Below are positions 1 through 8,000 of a stretch of DNA of 32,955 nt, piece by piece. The stretch lies in the NCBI GenBank assembly GCA_017470005.1, contig JAFUFH010000003.1, forward strand, positions 1-32,955, written 5' to 3'. The stretch's first letter is position 1; every line of letters starts with the position of its first letter. The stretch is from Bacilli bacterium. GTDB lineage: Bacteria > Bacillota_I > Bacilli_A > RFN20 > CAG-288. Below the pieces are notes generated by a model. The model searched no databases and was not told the origin of the DNA. It saw only the letters and a list, made by a program, of their open reading frames with translations. The position numbers were made by a program, and so were the translations under genes.

Positions 1-71
1 CAGTAATGCTTTATCGACATTCCGGAACTCTCTATTTCTTCCCTCAGTTTTCTGTAGTCATCCATCGTCAT
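1..71 (-). CDS. IS66-type accessory protein TnpA-like, N-terminal fragment
   Basis: Only 23 codons are inside the window; the gene continues past the left edge. The start is ATG at 71, chosen because AAAGGAGG (complement of 82-90) sits about 10 bases upstream; the second ATG at 65 is farther from it. The visible residues, including YRKLREEIESSGMSIKHY, match the pattern of IS66 accessory proteins: an acidic/basic helix, then S-G-x-S-x-x-x-Y/F before a helix-turn-helix. These are small DNA-binding proteins encoded upstream of TnpB and the IS66 transposase. With so little sequence, another helix-turn-helix transposase subunit is possible. Confidence 0.4.
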   Translation of the reverse strand, partial: MTMDDYRKLREEIESSGMSIKHY

Positions 72-150
72 ATCAAAAATGCCTCCTTTTGCCTACTATC
101 TTAGGCAATCAGAGACATAATAGGAATGACGCTAATTTAGTGACGCTTAC
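1..150 (-). mobile_element. Right end of an IS66-like insertion sequence (partial)
   Basis: Read on the minus strand from position 150 inward, the sequence starts GTAAGCGTCA and a second GCGTCA follows about 16 bases later. This resembles the terminal inverted repeats of IS66-family elements, which begin GTAA. The first gene inside is a short IS66 TnpA-like reading frame behind a strong ribosome binding site. The element runs off the left edge. Bases 151-158 would be the 8-bp target duplication if the outer end is at 150; the other copy is outside the window. The family assignment is from memory of the family's ends and was not searched. Confidence 0.55.
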
Positions 151-171
151 GACTAATTGTTAAATGAAGAT

Positions 172-207
172 AAACGAGAATCACATAGCTGTGGCTCTCG
201 TTTTTTT
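172..207 (+). terminator. Intrinsic terminator, upstream gene lost
   Basis: A 13-bp stem with one mismatch and one G-U pair (173-185 with 190-202, loop TAGC) is followed by seven T. It lies directly after the IS end, before the first complete gene, so it probably ended a transcript whose gene is now separated or displaced by the IS. It also argues against starting the next gene at the ATG at 157, because that reading frame would run through the terminator. Confidence 0.7.
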
Positions 208-270
208 CTATCTAAATTAAAACTACTGTTTTGCTTCGCTGTAAGTTCTATGATAAACTACACATGTATT

Positions 271-1224
271 ATGAAAACGAAGAAAAAATGTTTATTGCTT
301 ATCGCATCTATGATGACTTCATTTACGACCTCATGTAATCCTTCTGTTCTTAAGAAGAATATTTATATCGCTTGGAGTAACAAACAGGATAGTTATAGCT
401 TTACCTCTACTCTGAAAACAGTTGAGGCAATTGGTTGTAACCCTATTGTTTTAGACATGGTGAAATCCACTGATTTATCTTACCAAGATAATGCATTAAT
501 TGATGCGGTGGATGAACATGGAATTCTATATTCGGAACTAGCCCAAAAAGTGAAAACCAATATTTGGAAATGCTCAAATGTAGAAGAAATCGTTAAAGGT
601 GTGGATTGTGTTATCTTCCCTGGTGGATCAGATATTTGCCCAACTTTATGGAAAAATGAAGGGAAATGGCACGGAATAGAGGACGACACAGATTATTCGG
701 CGGAGAGAGATGTATCGGATTATCTTTTGATGTCTTATTGTTTAGAGAAAGATATCCCTATGTTTGCGATATGCCGTGGCATGCAGATGCTTTCTGTTGT
801 GTCGGGTGCAACGATGATCAATGATATCCCTACTTATTTTGATTCTTTAGGGAAAGAAGATGGGAATATTCATCGTGACAGTGAGAAAAAAGTCTTCGCT
901 TCTCACGATGTTGACATTATTGACCGTTCTTCTTTGCTTTATCAAATTACCAACACAGATACTCTTAAGAAGGTTCCTTCTTGGCACCATCAAGGAGTTT
1001 TATCCGTGGATAACACAAAATTAACTGTAACTGCTGAAACCGTTACGGATGGAGTGGAGATTGTCGAAGGCGTGGAAAGAAAAGATCTTTCTTTCTGTCT
1101 TGGGGTACAATTTCACCCAGAAGTCGCTGTTAGAAAAGTGATAGAAAAAGAAAAGGACGCCTCTAATTATATGGATATGGAATCTGCATCATCCTTTTTC
1201 AAAGCGCTTGCGAATTTTCAATGA
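271..1224 (+). CDS. Exported class I glutamine-amidotransferase-like hydrolase (peptidase C26/PuuD-like lipoprotein)
   Basis: 317 residues starting at M-K-T-K-K-K. An upstream in-frame ATG at 157 is rejected because it would read through a terminator. Residues 1-22 form a signal peptide ending T-T-S-C, a lipobox-like site with a suboptimal -3 residue. The rest is a class I glutamine-amidotransferase fold: PGGSD near residue 116, nucleophile Cys168 in AICRGMQML, WHHQG near 240, and His282/Glu284 in FHPEV. This motif set fits gamma-glutamyl hydrolases such as PuuD (gamma-glutamyl-GABA hydrolase). The known family members are mostly cytosolic, so an exported lipid-anchored form is odd; it may act on external gamma-glutamyl compounds (inference). 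A -10-like TATGAT lies at 249-254 and there is no clear ribosome binding site. Confidence 0.8.
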   Translation: MKTKKKCLLLIASMMTSFTTSCNPSVLKKNIYIAWSNKQDSYSFTSTLKTVEAIGCNPIVLDMVKSTDLSYQDNALIDAVDEHGILYSELAQKVKTNIWKCSNVEEIVKGVDCVIFPGGSDICPTLWKNEGKWHGIEDDTDYSAERDVSDYLLMSYCLEKDIPMFAICRGMQMLSVVSGATMINDIPTYFDSLGKEDGNIHRDSEKKVFASHDVDIIDRSSLLYQITNTDTLKKVPSWHHQGVLSVDNTKLTVTAETVTDGVEIVEGVERKDLSFCLGVQFHPEVAVRKVIEKEKDASNYMDMESASSFFKALANFQ

Positions 1225-1338
1225 TATCATTAAAAAAGAGTAAACAAAGAGTAGATTATTATAATTAAAACTTGTAAAAGAATTACTGAATTGTCAATTT
1301 CAATTAAATTGTAAAACTAGGATAGTGATAAACTTAAA

Positions 1339-1365
1339 AAGACCCAAATAATGGGTCTTATTGTT
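1339..1365. terminator. Bidirectional terminator between convergent genes
   Basis: A perfect 7-bp stem AAGACCC/GGGTCTT (1339-1345 with 1353-1359) has T-rich sequence after it on the plus strand and TTTTT on the minus strand. It serves the amidotransferase-like gene on the plus strand and the lipoprotein gene that ends at 1375 on the minus strand. Confidence 0.8.
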
Positions 1366-1374
1366 GTTTTAAAA

Positions 1375-2529
1375 TTATATTTGCACAATGGATGGAATCA
1401 CTTGGCTAATAACTTGTTCTAAGAATTCATCAGGATCAGTAAATACTGTGGGTTCGTCAGACTCCGATGGTTCTCCTTCGGGTTTACCATGATGAGAATA
1501 CCCTTCGACTTCAAATTCCATACTTGCGGTATGAACGTAATTTCTTTGTTGATCCGCTTCTTCCTCAAAATAGACGGTACTATATTCAAACTCTTCCATT
1601 TCTTTGGTTTCTTTATCTAAGTGTAACGTTCCTTTAATGATTCCAGGGATGACATCGTTTTCCTGTAATACTTCCATATATTTATCTTCCTGTATTTCAA
1701 AAGATAATTCTGAATAATGGTCTGTTTCAGAAAATGTAATATGATTATTGTGGATAAATTTACTGATTTCTTCATCACTGCTATCTAATAAAGAAAGACA
1801 AATTTGATAATACAAAGAATCAATGGTTTCACAATATCCGGGTCCATCATAGATATTTACTCTAGAAAAAATATCACTTAATGTCTTTGTGGAATAAGCG
1901 CCAAACAAGATATCTTTTTCGATTGCCCCGTTGAAGGTACGATAATCTACATTGTCATCATCATAATAATCAGCAAAGAGATAAAAGTTTTGGATTTGAA
2001 GATTTGTTTCATCAAATTGGGCAGATAATTGTTGAATAAAACTCATTCTGGCATTATCTGTTTTTTCTTCATAGTCATCATTAGCAAACGCATTTACTGT
2101 AGCGGATTGAGTCAATAGATAAAAGCCATAATTTTGGCACATGATGTCAAACAAATTTGTGCCTTCTTCGTTGATGATTTCTTTGTAGGTTTCTTCATCT
2201 AAATTGTAATAATAACCGACGTTACCAGATCCTCTATAATTATAGAAATCGATATATTTGTCTTCTTCATTAATCACATTAGTATAGGAAGTGAAATTTT
2301 GACGATATTGTGTAAAAAATGCTTTTTCATTAAATGTGGATAAATCTTGTTTGGATAACAATAATTTAAGATGATCTACATCTTCTTGATTGTCGATAGA
2401 GGAGGTTGTAGAAATGTCTTCACTGATAGAGGAGGCGGTAGTATCCTCACTGATCGAGGAGGTAGAAGTGTCATTACAGGACACTAATCCGATAATAAAA
2501 GGAATTAATAATAAAATGCTTTTTTTCAT
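1375..2529 (-). CDS. Unrecognised lipoprotein with Ser/Thr/Glu-rich linker
   Basis: 384 residues. I do not recognise the family. Residues 1-18 are a lipoprotein signal peptide with lipobox L-V-S-C, so the mature protein should be anchored to the outer face of the membrane. Just after the cysteine there is a low-complexity linker made of about three copies of an SSISED-like unit. The body is acidic and rich in aromatic residues, with no Cys apart from two isolated ones and no motif I can assign. The start is well set: GGAGGTG lies about 7 bases upstream. It is divergent from the Nif11-type peptide gene at 2780, with 250 bases between them. Confidence 0.8.
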   Translation of the reverse strand: MKKSILLLIPFIIGLVSCNDTSTSSISEDTTASSISEDISTTSSIDNQEDVDHLKLLLSKQDLSTFNEKAFFTQYRQNFTSYTNVINEEDKYIDFYNYRGSGNVGYYYNLDEETYKEIINEEGTNLFDIMCQNYGFYLLTQSATVNAFANDDYEEKTDNARMSFIQQLSAQFDETNLQIQNFYLFADYYDDDNVDYRTFNGAIEKDILFGAYSTKTLSDIFSRVNIYDGPGYCETIDSLYYQICLSLLDSSDEEISKFIHNNHITFSETDHYSELSFEIQEDKYMEVLQENDVIPGIIKGTLHLDKETKEMEEFEYSTVYFEEEADQQRNYVHTASMEFEVEGYSHHGKPEGEPSESDEPTVFTDPDEFLEQVISQVIPSIVQI

Positions 2530-2665
2530 CTTTTACACCTCCAACAAACCATCATTGTGACATCTTTTATGACATAAGAACGAAAGTACATATGCTTTTT
2601 TTGGTTAACTGTGATAAGTTTTTTTAACTTTCTTAAATATATTATCAAATAATGGTTAGAAATTC

Positions 2666-2681
2666 GCTCATTATTAAATGA
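2666..2681. other. Small palindrome in divergent intergenic region
   Basis: CTCATT and AATGAG form a 6-bp inverted repeat with a 4-base centre. The 250 bases between the lipoprotein gene (minus) and the peptide gene (plus) otherwise hold AT-rich promoter DNA and the sigma-54-like element at 2722. This could be an operator, but nothing else supports that. Confidence 0.25.
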
Positions 2682-2721
2682 GTTATTATTTTTTTTGTTA
2701 TGTAAATAACTTTTTGTATTG

Positions 2722-2737
2722 TGGCACTTTTGTGGCA
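2722..2737 (+). promoter_or_regulatory. Sigma-54-like -24/-12 promoter, copy 1 (peptide 1)
   Basis: TGGCAC-TTTTG-TGGCA. The GG (2723-2724) and GC (2735-2736) are separated by exactly 10 bases, as sigma-54 promoters require (consensus TGGCAC-N5-TTGCA), with a single mismatch. Transcription would start near 2748, 32 bases before the peptide start. The element can also be read as a direct repeat TGTGGCA with an 11-bp pitch, so an operator for another regulator is the alternative. Confidence 0.6.
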
Positions 2738-2779
2738 AATCATATGTTAAAATGAATTTGCTAAAGGAGAAAAGCAGAT

Positions 2780-3079
2780 ATGAAAGAAGAATTATTAAAA
2801 GGATTAACTGAAGAACAACTTGCTAAAGTGAAGGCGTGCAAAAACAATGAAGAAATCATAAAAGTTGCCAAAGAAGAAGGCTTCGAATTAAACGAAGAAC
2901 AATTAGCTGCTATCGCTGGTGGTGGAGTTTGCAGCAGTCTTACTCGCACTTGCCCTGAGTGTGGCGAATACTGGGATATCCATTCCTATGGAAATAGATG
3001 GGAATGCCGAGATTGCGGTTGTTGGTGGGATAAGAATGGAATCCTCGAACACGGCAAAAAATATAAGAAGAAAAAATAA
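2780..3079 (+). CDS. Nif11-type leader peptide with Cys-rich zinc-ribbon-like core (RiPP precursor candidate)
   Basis: 99 residues. The start is preceded by AAAGGAG at a good distance. Residues 1-48 have the features of Nif11-type leaders: a Lys/Glu-rich amphipathic helix containing LLKGLTEEQLAKVKA, then ELNEEQLAAIAGGG, ending in a Gly-Gly(-Gly) cleavage-type motif. The core after it has six Cys: V-C-S-S, T-C-P-E-C-G and E-C-R-D-C-G-C. The C-P-x-C-G and C-x-x-C pairs about 13 residues apart look like a zinc ribbon. The tail is very basic (KKYKKKK). No lanthionine, radical-SAM or cyclodehydratase enzyme and no peptide exporter lies nearby; the next gene is a HipA-like kinase with the same promoter type. 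The leader is assigned by pattern recognition. The product could be a RiPP or a metal-binding peptide. Confidence 0.75.
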   Translation: MKEELLKGLTEEQLAKVKACKNNEEIIKVAKEEGFELNEEQLAAIAGGGVCSSLTRTCPECGEYWDIHSYGNRWECRDCGCWWDKNGILEHGKKYKKKK

Positions 3080-3110
3080 TTTTCAAGCCATCTTAATCGT
3101 AGAACAAATA

Positions 3111-3133
3111 AAGCCGCACAGTTGCGGCTTTTA
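3111..3133 (+). terminator. Terminator of peptide 1 gene
   Basis: A perfect 8-bp GC-rich stem AAGCCGCA/TGCGGCTT with loop CAGT is followed by a short T-rich tail. It separates the first peptide gene from the kinase gene, so each has its own transcript. The remaining 180 bases before 3317 hold AT-rich DNA and the next sigma-54-like element. Confidence 0.75.
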
Positions 3134-3275
3134 GTGTGCTGGTAAAGGATACACGATCAAAAAAGTGATGAATCATTGAAACACGCAGTCTTTTTATTTA
3201 TATAAGAGTTAGTGTTTCTTTTTAGAACAAATATTTTACAACGATATAATATTTTTTGAAATCAAGGGCTTTATG

Positions 3276-3291
3276 TGGCACTTTTATGGCA
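3276..3291 (+). promoter_or_regulatory. Sigma-54-like -24/-12 promoter, copy 2 (kinase)
   Basis: TGGCAC-TTTTA-TGGCA has the same geometry as copy 1: GG at 3277-3278, GC at 3289-3290, 10 bases between. The predicted start, near 3302, leaves only about 15 bases before the kinase start codon and no Shine-Dalgarno sequence. Confidence 0.6.
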
Positions 3292-3316
3292 GTATATGTT
3301 TTAAAATGATACTGTC

Positions 3317-4522
3317 ATGAATAGAATTGAAGAATATATTTTGATGTATCAAGATGATGAAGTCCTTTCTTTTCGTGTGTCTTTTGGTGAAAGAAATCGT
3401 GTCCAAGTTTTAGAAAAATTAGAACATTTTGAAAAAGCTCCTTTCGGTATGAAAGAAGAGACGAAACAAGAAGAATTGGATCGAATCCTTTATAAGTTTT
3501 TCAATGGACGAACTTTGGCTTGTACTAGATGGGATTATGAAGACATCATCAAAAACACGGGATGTCATGATGATTTTGAATTATCTTTTAAAGGTCATGG
3601 TCTTTCTTTGAGCAATCATTATTGGTATAAAAAACCTGGAGAAAAACTAAAATATAAAGATATCAACTTTTTCACAAACAAATGGGATGATAGTTTTGCT
3701 AGGGCGGTTTTAAGCGGCAATTATGAAGCCTTAAAAGGGGTGGATTTAAATGTTCCCGATATCGTCACTTGCGGTAAAGCGATCAAAGGTTGGCTTTGTG
3801 AAGACAAACCTAGATTATATAAACTCGGAATTCTAAAAGATCATAACCAAGAATGTTTATCTGAGGTTTTGACCTCTAAACTCGCACAAAGATTATTGAA
3901 AGAAGATGAAGTGTTGGATTATGAATTGACGGAAATCTATGGTAAATATGCTTCGGTTTCAGAAGTGATGATTAAAGAGGATGAAGAATTTGTCACTTTT
4001 AGCGATATTTTTCCGGAAGAAATTCAAAAACTTTATCATTGCAGAAGAAGAGATAAAGATAGTGAAAAGAAGTTCTTACAATCAGTAAAGGAAATCCCTA
4101 TTCCTGGATTACCTACTTACTTTGTAAAACTATTTTGTTTAACTAGTTTATGTTGTTTATCTGATTTGCACTTAGATAACATTGCCGCGATTCGAAATAC
4201 GAAAACAGGCAAGATGAGAACGGCTCCCTTCTTTGATTTAGCTGGAGGGTTTGGCAGTTCAGTAAGAGGGAAAGAATTATTATTGACTCTGAATCAAGCA
4301 GTCTTATTCTTGATTTGTTTCGGATTTGGAAGCTTTGATCCGGAGTGGGATTATTCTTGGTATAAGAAAGAAAGATTGATTGGATTTGAACAAGAAATAC
4401 AAGAAATTCTTTCAAAGAGTGATTACTATTCCGAAACACTGATTGAGAATATTATTACCATATATCAACAACAAAAGTTCGCTTTAGACCAAACTTCTAA
4501 TATTTCTTTGACAAGAGAGTGA
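3317..4522 (+). CDS. HipA-like protein kinase between two Nif11-leader peptide genes
   Basis: 401 residues. The C-terminal half has the active-site pattern of HipA-fold kinases: a catalytic loop LSDLHLDN with Asp283, His285 and Asn288, then PFFDLAGGFG with a metal-binding-type Asp307. A candidate ATP-binding lysine (Lys169 in LYKLG) and the following Glu179/Glu183 helix fit. The N-terminal part resembles HipA-like proteins widespread in gut Firmicutes (GLSLSNHYW, then a W/F-rich stretch). There is no HipB-like antitoxin gene beside it, so a classical toxin-antitoxin role is not supported. It sits between two leader-peptide genes with the same sigma-54-like promoter, so phosphorylation or another modification of these peptides is a reasonable inference, not shown. 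The start ATG lacks a ribosome binding site. Confidence 0.7.
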   Translation: MNRIEEYILMYQDDEVLSFRVSFGERNRVQVLEKLEHFEKAPFGMKEETKQEELDRILYKFFNGRTLACTRWDYEDIIKNTGCHDDFELSFKGHGLSLSNHYWYKKPGEKLKYKDINFFTNKWDDSFARAVLSGNYEALKGVDLNVPDIVTCGKAIKGWLCEDKPRLYKLGILKDHNQECLSEVLTSKLAQRLLKEDEVLDYELTEIYGKYASVSEVMIKEDEEFVTFSDIFPEEIQKLYHCRRRDKDSEKKFLQSVKEIPIPGLPTYFVKLFCLTSLCCLSDLHLDNIAAIRNTKTGKMRTAPFFDLAGGFGSSVRGKELLLTLNQAVLFLICFGFGSFDPEWDYSWYKKERLIGFEQEIQEILSKSDYYSETLIENIITIYQQQKFALDQTSNISLTRE

Positions 4523-4535
4523 CACTTTTGTGGCA
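4520..4535 (+). promoter_or_regulatory. Sigma-54-like -24/-12 promoter, copy 3 (peptide 2)
   Basis: TGACAC-TTTTG-TGGCA. The -24 GG is GA here, but the -12 GC (4533-4534) and the 10-base spacing are kept. It begins at the stop codon of the kinase gene. The start would be near 4546, and AAGGAG follows at 4557-4562. Confidence 0.5.
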
Positions 4536-4572
4536 GTTGGAGTGTTATGATATAAAAAGGAGCTGAGATAAT

Positions 4573-4761
4573 ATGAGACGAGAGCTATTAAAAGGATTAA
4601 CCGAAGATCAAATCGAGAAAGTAAAAGCTTGCGATGATATTAAGGACTTGATGCAGCTTGCCAAAGACGAAGGGGTAGAACTAAATGATGAGCAGTTAAA
4701 TGCGATCTCTGGTGGAGCATGTTCTTCCTTCGATGATAATGATGGAATAAGAGTGCCTTAG
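4573..4761 (+). CDS. Second Nif11-type leader peptide, short core (RiPP precursor candidate)
   Basis: 62 residues, with AAGGAG 10 bases upstream of the start. The leader is clearly a paralogue of the first peptide: RELLKGLTEDQIEKVKAC, then VELNDEQLNAISGG. The part after Gly-Gly is only 14 residues, ACSSFDDNDGIRVP, and shares just the C-S-S start with the first core. That leaves a conserved leader with divergent cores, the usual sign of peptides handled by one enzyme. The short core has one Cys and two Ser, so lanthionine chemistry would be limited; phosphorylation by the adjacent kinase is possible (inference). Confidence 0.75.
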   Translation: MRRELLKGLTEDQIEKVKACDDIKDLMQLAKDEGVELNDEQLNAISGGACSSFDDNDGIRVP

Positions 4762-4818
4762 TGTAGGAATTCACAATAAAATAGCAAAAATTGATATAAA
4801 ATACGTTTTTAGGTTATC

Positions 4819-4845
4819 CATAAGATGTCTAATGAACGTCTTATG
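4819..4845. other. Stem-loop without T-tract after peptide 2
   Basis: CATAAGATG pairs with CGTCTTATG (one G-U pair) around a 9-base loop. It lies between the stop of the peptide gene and its terminator at 4872. It may be a 3'-UTR structure or a partial terminator. Confidence 0.35.
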
Positions 4846-4871
4846 AAATAAAAAAGAAAATTCAAGCAAAT

Positions 4872-4894
4872 AGCCTCGCAAGAGGCTTTTTAAT
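4872..4894 (+). terminator. Terminator of peptide 2 gene
   Basis: A 6-bp stem AGCCTC/GAGGCT with a GCAA tetraloop is followed by TTTTTAATTT. It closes the peptide/kinase cassette. Confidence 0.75.
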
Positions 4895-4987
4895 TTGATC
4901 AAAAACGTAAAAGAAAAAAAGATATGTTATTTTCTAATAAAAAACCATTTATTTTAAATATAAGTGATTATATTGATTAAAATATTA

Positions 4988-4993
4988 TATAAT
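4988..4993 (+). promoter_or_regulatory. -10 TATAAT nine bases before a start codon
   Basis: The consensus hexamer lies only 9 bases before the ATG at 5003, with no good -35 and no Shine-Dalgarno sequence. Transcription would start about at the start codon, giving a nearly leaderless mRNA. Confidence 0.45.
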
Positions 4994-5002
4994 TAGTGAG
5001 AT

Positions 5003-8000
5003 ATGAAGAGCGCTTTATTGTTAGTTTCTATTTTTGGATTGATGTATGGAAGTGCAGCTAGTGGATCTGCCCCAACTAAATCTTTCATGAGTGATAAAAC
5101 GGAAGTTTCGGTTGATTTGGAAGTTCCTGGTGCAGAAGCTTTGTGCCAAACCGATGACGGTTATGTTTGGATTGGTCAATATTCGGGCTTAACTAGATAT
5201 GATTCCAAAGAATATGTGACTTATAAAAGTTTTGTCGAGAATGGAGAAGAACATTCTATTATCAATGTTAGGTCTTTGGCTTCTAAAGAAAACACCTTAT
5301 ATATTGCTACTTCTGAGAACATCTATAAGTATGAGAATTATCAATTCTCTTCTATCGATGTCGATGTAGGAATCGTAAAAGACATCATCTTAGATGAAAC
5401 CAATGATTTGCTTTATATCTCTTGTAATAAAGGTGCCATCATTTACGATACAGAAACAAAGACAGCGACAAAAGCAACTAAAACGGACAATGTAAGTGTT
5501 AATGATATCGCTTTAGATATTGAGAGAGATAATTTCTATTATCAAACGGATGTAGGTGTCTTTGATAAAAACGGAAAAGAGATTTATTTGAATCCCCGTA
5601 TTTTAGACATGTACACTTATGATGATGTCTTATATATTGGCATAGATGATGGTGTTATCCACCGGTATGATATGGCCAAAGAGGAATTCTTAGCGGATAT
5701 CACGGTATCTGATCAAATCAATAAAATGCTCTATTCCGAAAGCGAACAGATTTTGTTTGTCGCTTGTGAAAAAAAGGGCCTTTATTGTGTCAACTTAGCT
5801 GGAGATGAACCTAGCATCTCTGTTGTGAACGATTTAGAGAATAACAGCCAATTGGTGGATTTGATGATCGATTATGAAGGCAACTTATGGATTGCCTCTC
5901 ACTATATCGGTGCCTCTGGTGTCTCTATCATCACAAAGAACGCCCTTTTGGAACTTCTTTGCGACGATGAGATTTGGAAGACATTAAAAGAACCGCCTTC
6001 CTTTGATAGAAATATCTATGCTTTGGAACGCTATGGGGATATCTTATATATCGTTGCCGCTCAACGTATCTATCTTTATGACCTGAAGCTAGGTAAAATC
6101 TTACCGGATAATGTCATCATGGAAACCATTGATGCATATGCGGACCAAAAGACTGCAGAGGGCAAGATTGAAAAAGATGAGAATTATGTTTTCACTTATG
6201 CCCCTAAGGATGTCGAGATATTCAATGACAAAGTGTATTTTGCAGTATCTAGTATCGGTTTGATTGAATATGATCCACAATTAGGCCAAGTGAACATATT
6301 TGATTCTGTTTACATCTCTGCAAATGTCGATAAGTTGGTTGGTGATCCAGATATGACTCTAACCAACACCATGAGATCTTTGAGAAGCTTTGGCCAATAT
6401 CTAGCTATCGGATCCTCTCGTGCTGTGATGAAGTTCGATGGGACAAAATTCTCTATCATGAGAGTGGAAAAGAATGTCTTATATATCAACAAAGCGAAAG
6501 ACGGGAAATTAATCTATGATTGTACGAATGGTCTCTTCACCGTCGACGATGAATTCACGACCATTACCGAGATTCCTACGGTTAAGAATATCACGGGTAA
6601 TAGATTAAAATTCTTAGTAGATGGCGATGCAATCTACTATACATTGAATAGCCGTTTGTTCCGATTAGAACAAATAGATGGAGAATATACTTCTACGGAA
6701 GTGGTCATTCCTTATGTCAAAGGGTCCCTGGTAGAACTTTCCAAGATTGAAACTACCAATACCGCTGGTGAAAAAGCAGTTAAATATGTTATTGCCAGTC
6801 AAAATCAAATCTACATTGCGGATACTTTGGATGGTGAAAGATTAGAGAATTACGAATTCTATGATTCTACTAACGGACTTCAACCTATCATCGCTAACAC
6901 ATCTGGTTATTATGATGAAGAAGAAAAGAAATATTACTTCCAGTCTACGAATGGTATCTTCGTCTATGACTTCAATAAGACAAGCGACACTGCTATCCCT
7001 GTAAAGGTAGGAGTTTCTTCTATCGACTTAGATGGCACAGAATATTACGGAAATCGTATTCAACTCAGCAAAGACACTTATCGTGTCACCATCAATCTTT
7101 CTATCTTTGGCTTTAGACCGAACAAAGGTTACACCGTCTATTACAAGATGGATGGAATCGATAGCGAGTACCAAATCGCTTCCGGTAATGAAAGAAGTAT
7201 CAATTACACCAACTTACCTGGTGGCAATTACACCTTCCACGTATATGCCGTTGATGAGTACGGTCAAATCTCGAATCAAGTAGAGATTCACCTAGAAAAA
7301 GAAAAGTATATTTACGAACATATTTGGTTCTGGATTGTTGTAGCTCTCTTGGCCTTGCTTGTTGTTGTCGGTATCACATTCTTAATCATCCGCTCTAATA
7401 ACAAACGAGCCTTAAGAAAACAGTTAGAATACAAGAACATCACCTTAGAATCCATCCAAGCTATCGCAAGGACTATCGATGCTAAGGATGAATATACGAA
7501 CGGTCATTCCACCAGAGTTGGTTATTATTCCAAGTTGATTGCGGAAAACTTAGGAATGAAGCAGGAGGAAGTCGATAACATCTATTACATCGCTTTGTTA
7601 CACGATATCGGTAAAATCGCAATTCCCGATAAGATCTTAAATAAACCCGGAAGACTGACAGATGAAGAATTTGCTGTCATGAAGAGCCACACCACAAGAG
7701 GCGCTAAGATCTTGAAAGGCATCTCTACTATTCCTTATATTGTAGAAGGCGCAAAGTCTCACCATGAGAAATATGATGGCACCGGATATCCAGAAGGATT
7801 AAAAGGCGAAGAAATTCCGTATATTGCTAGAATCATCTGTTGCGCAGACTGCTTTGACGCTATGGCATCTAAGAGAGTCTACAAAGAACCATTCTCTTTA
7901 GATAAAATCATCAGTGAGTTCAAACGTTGCTCGGGCACTCAATTTGATCCTAAGATTGCCGAAGTTGTTGTCGAAATGATCATGAGCGGTAAGTTGAAAC

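Noticed and set aside
157-270. Earlier in-frame start for the amidotransferase-like gene
   Set aside because: The frame would run through the terminator at 172-207 and would place a non-signal sequence before a clear lipoprotein signal.
2722-2753. Reading the sigma-54-like element with the downstream AT-rich TAAAAT as an ordinary sigma-A promoter
   Set aside because: The spacings between any -35-like hexamer and the -10-like hexamer (12 or 20-21 bases) do not fit 17, and differ among copies, while the GG/GC spacing is constant.
3317-4522. HipBA toxin-antitoxin module
   Set aside because: No small helix-turn-helix gene is adjacent; the neighbours are leader peptides with their own promoters.
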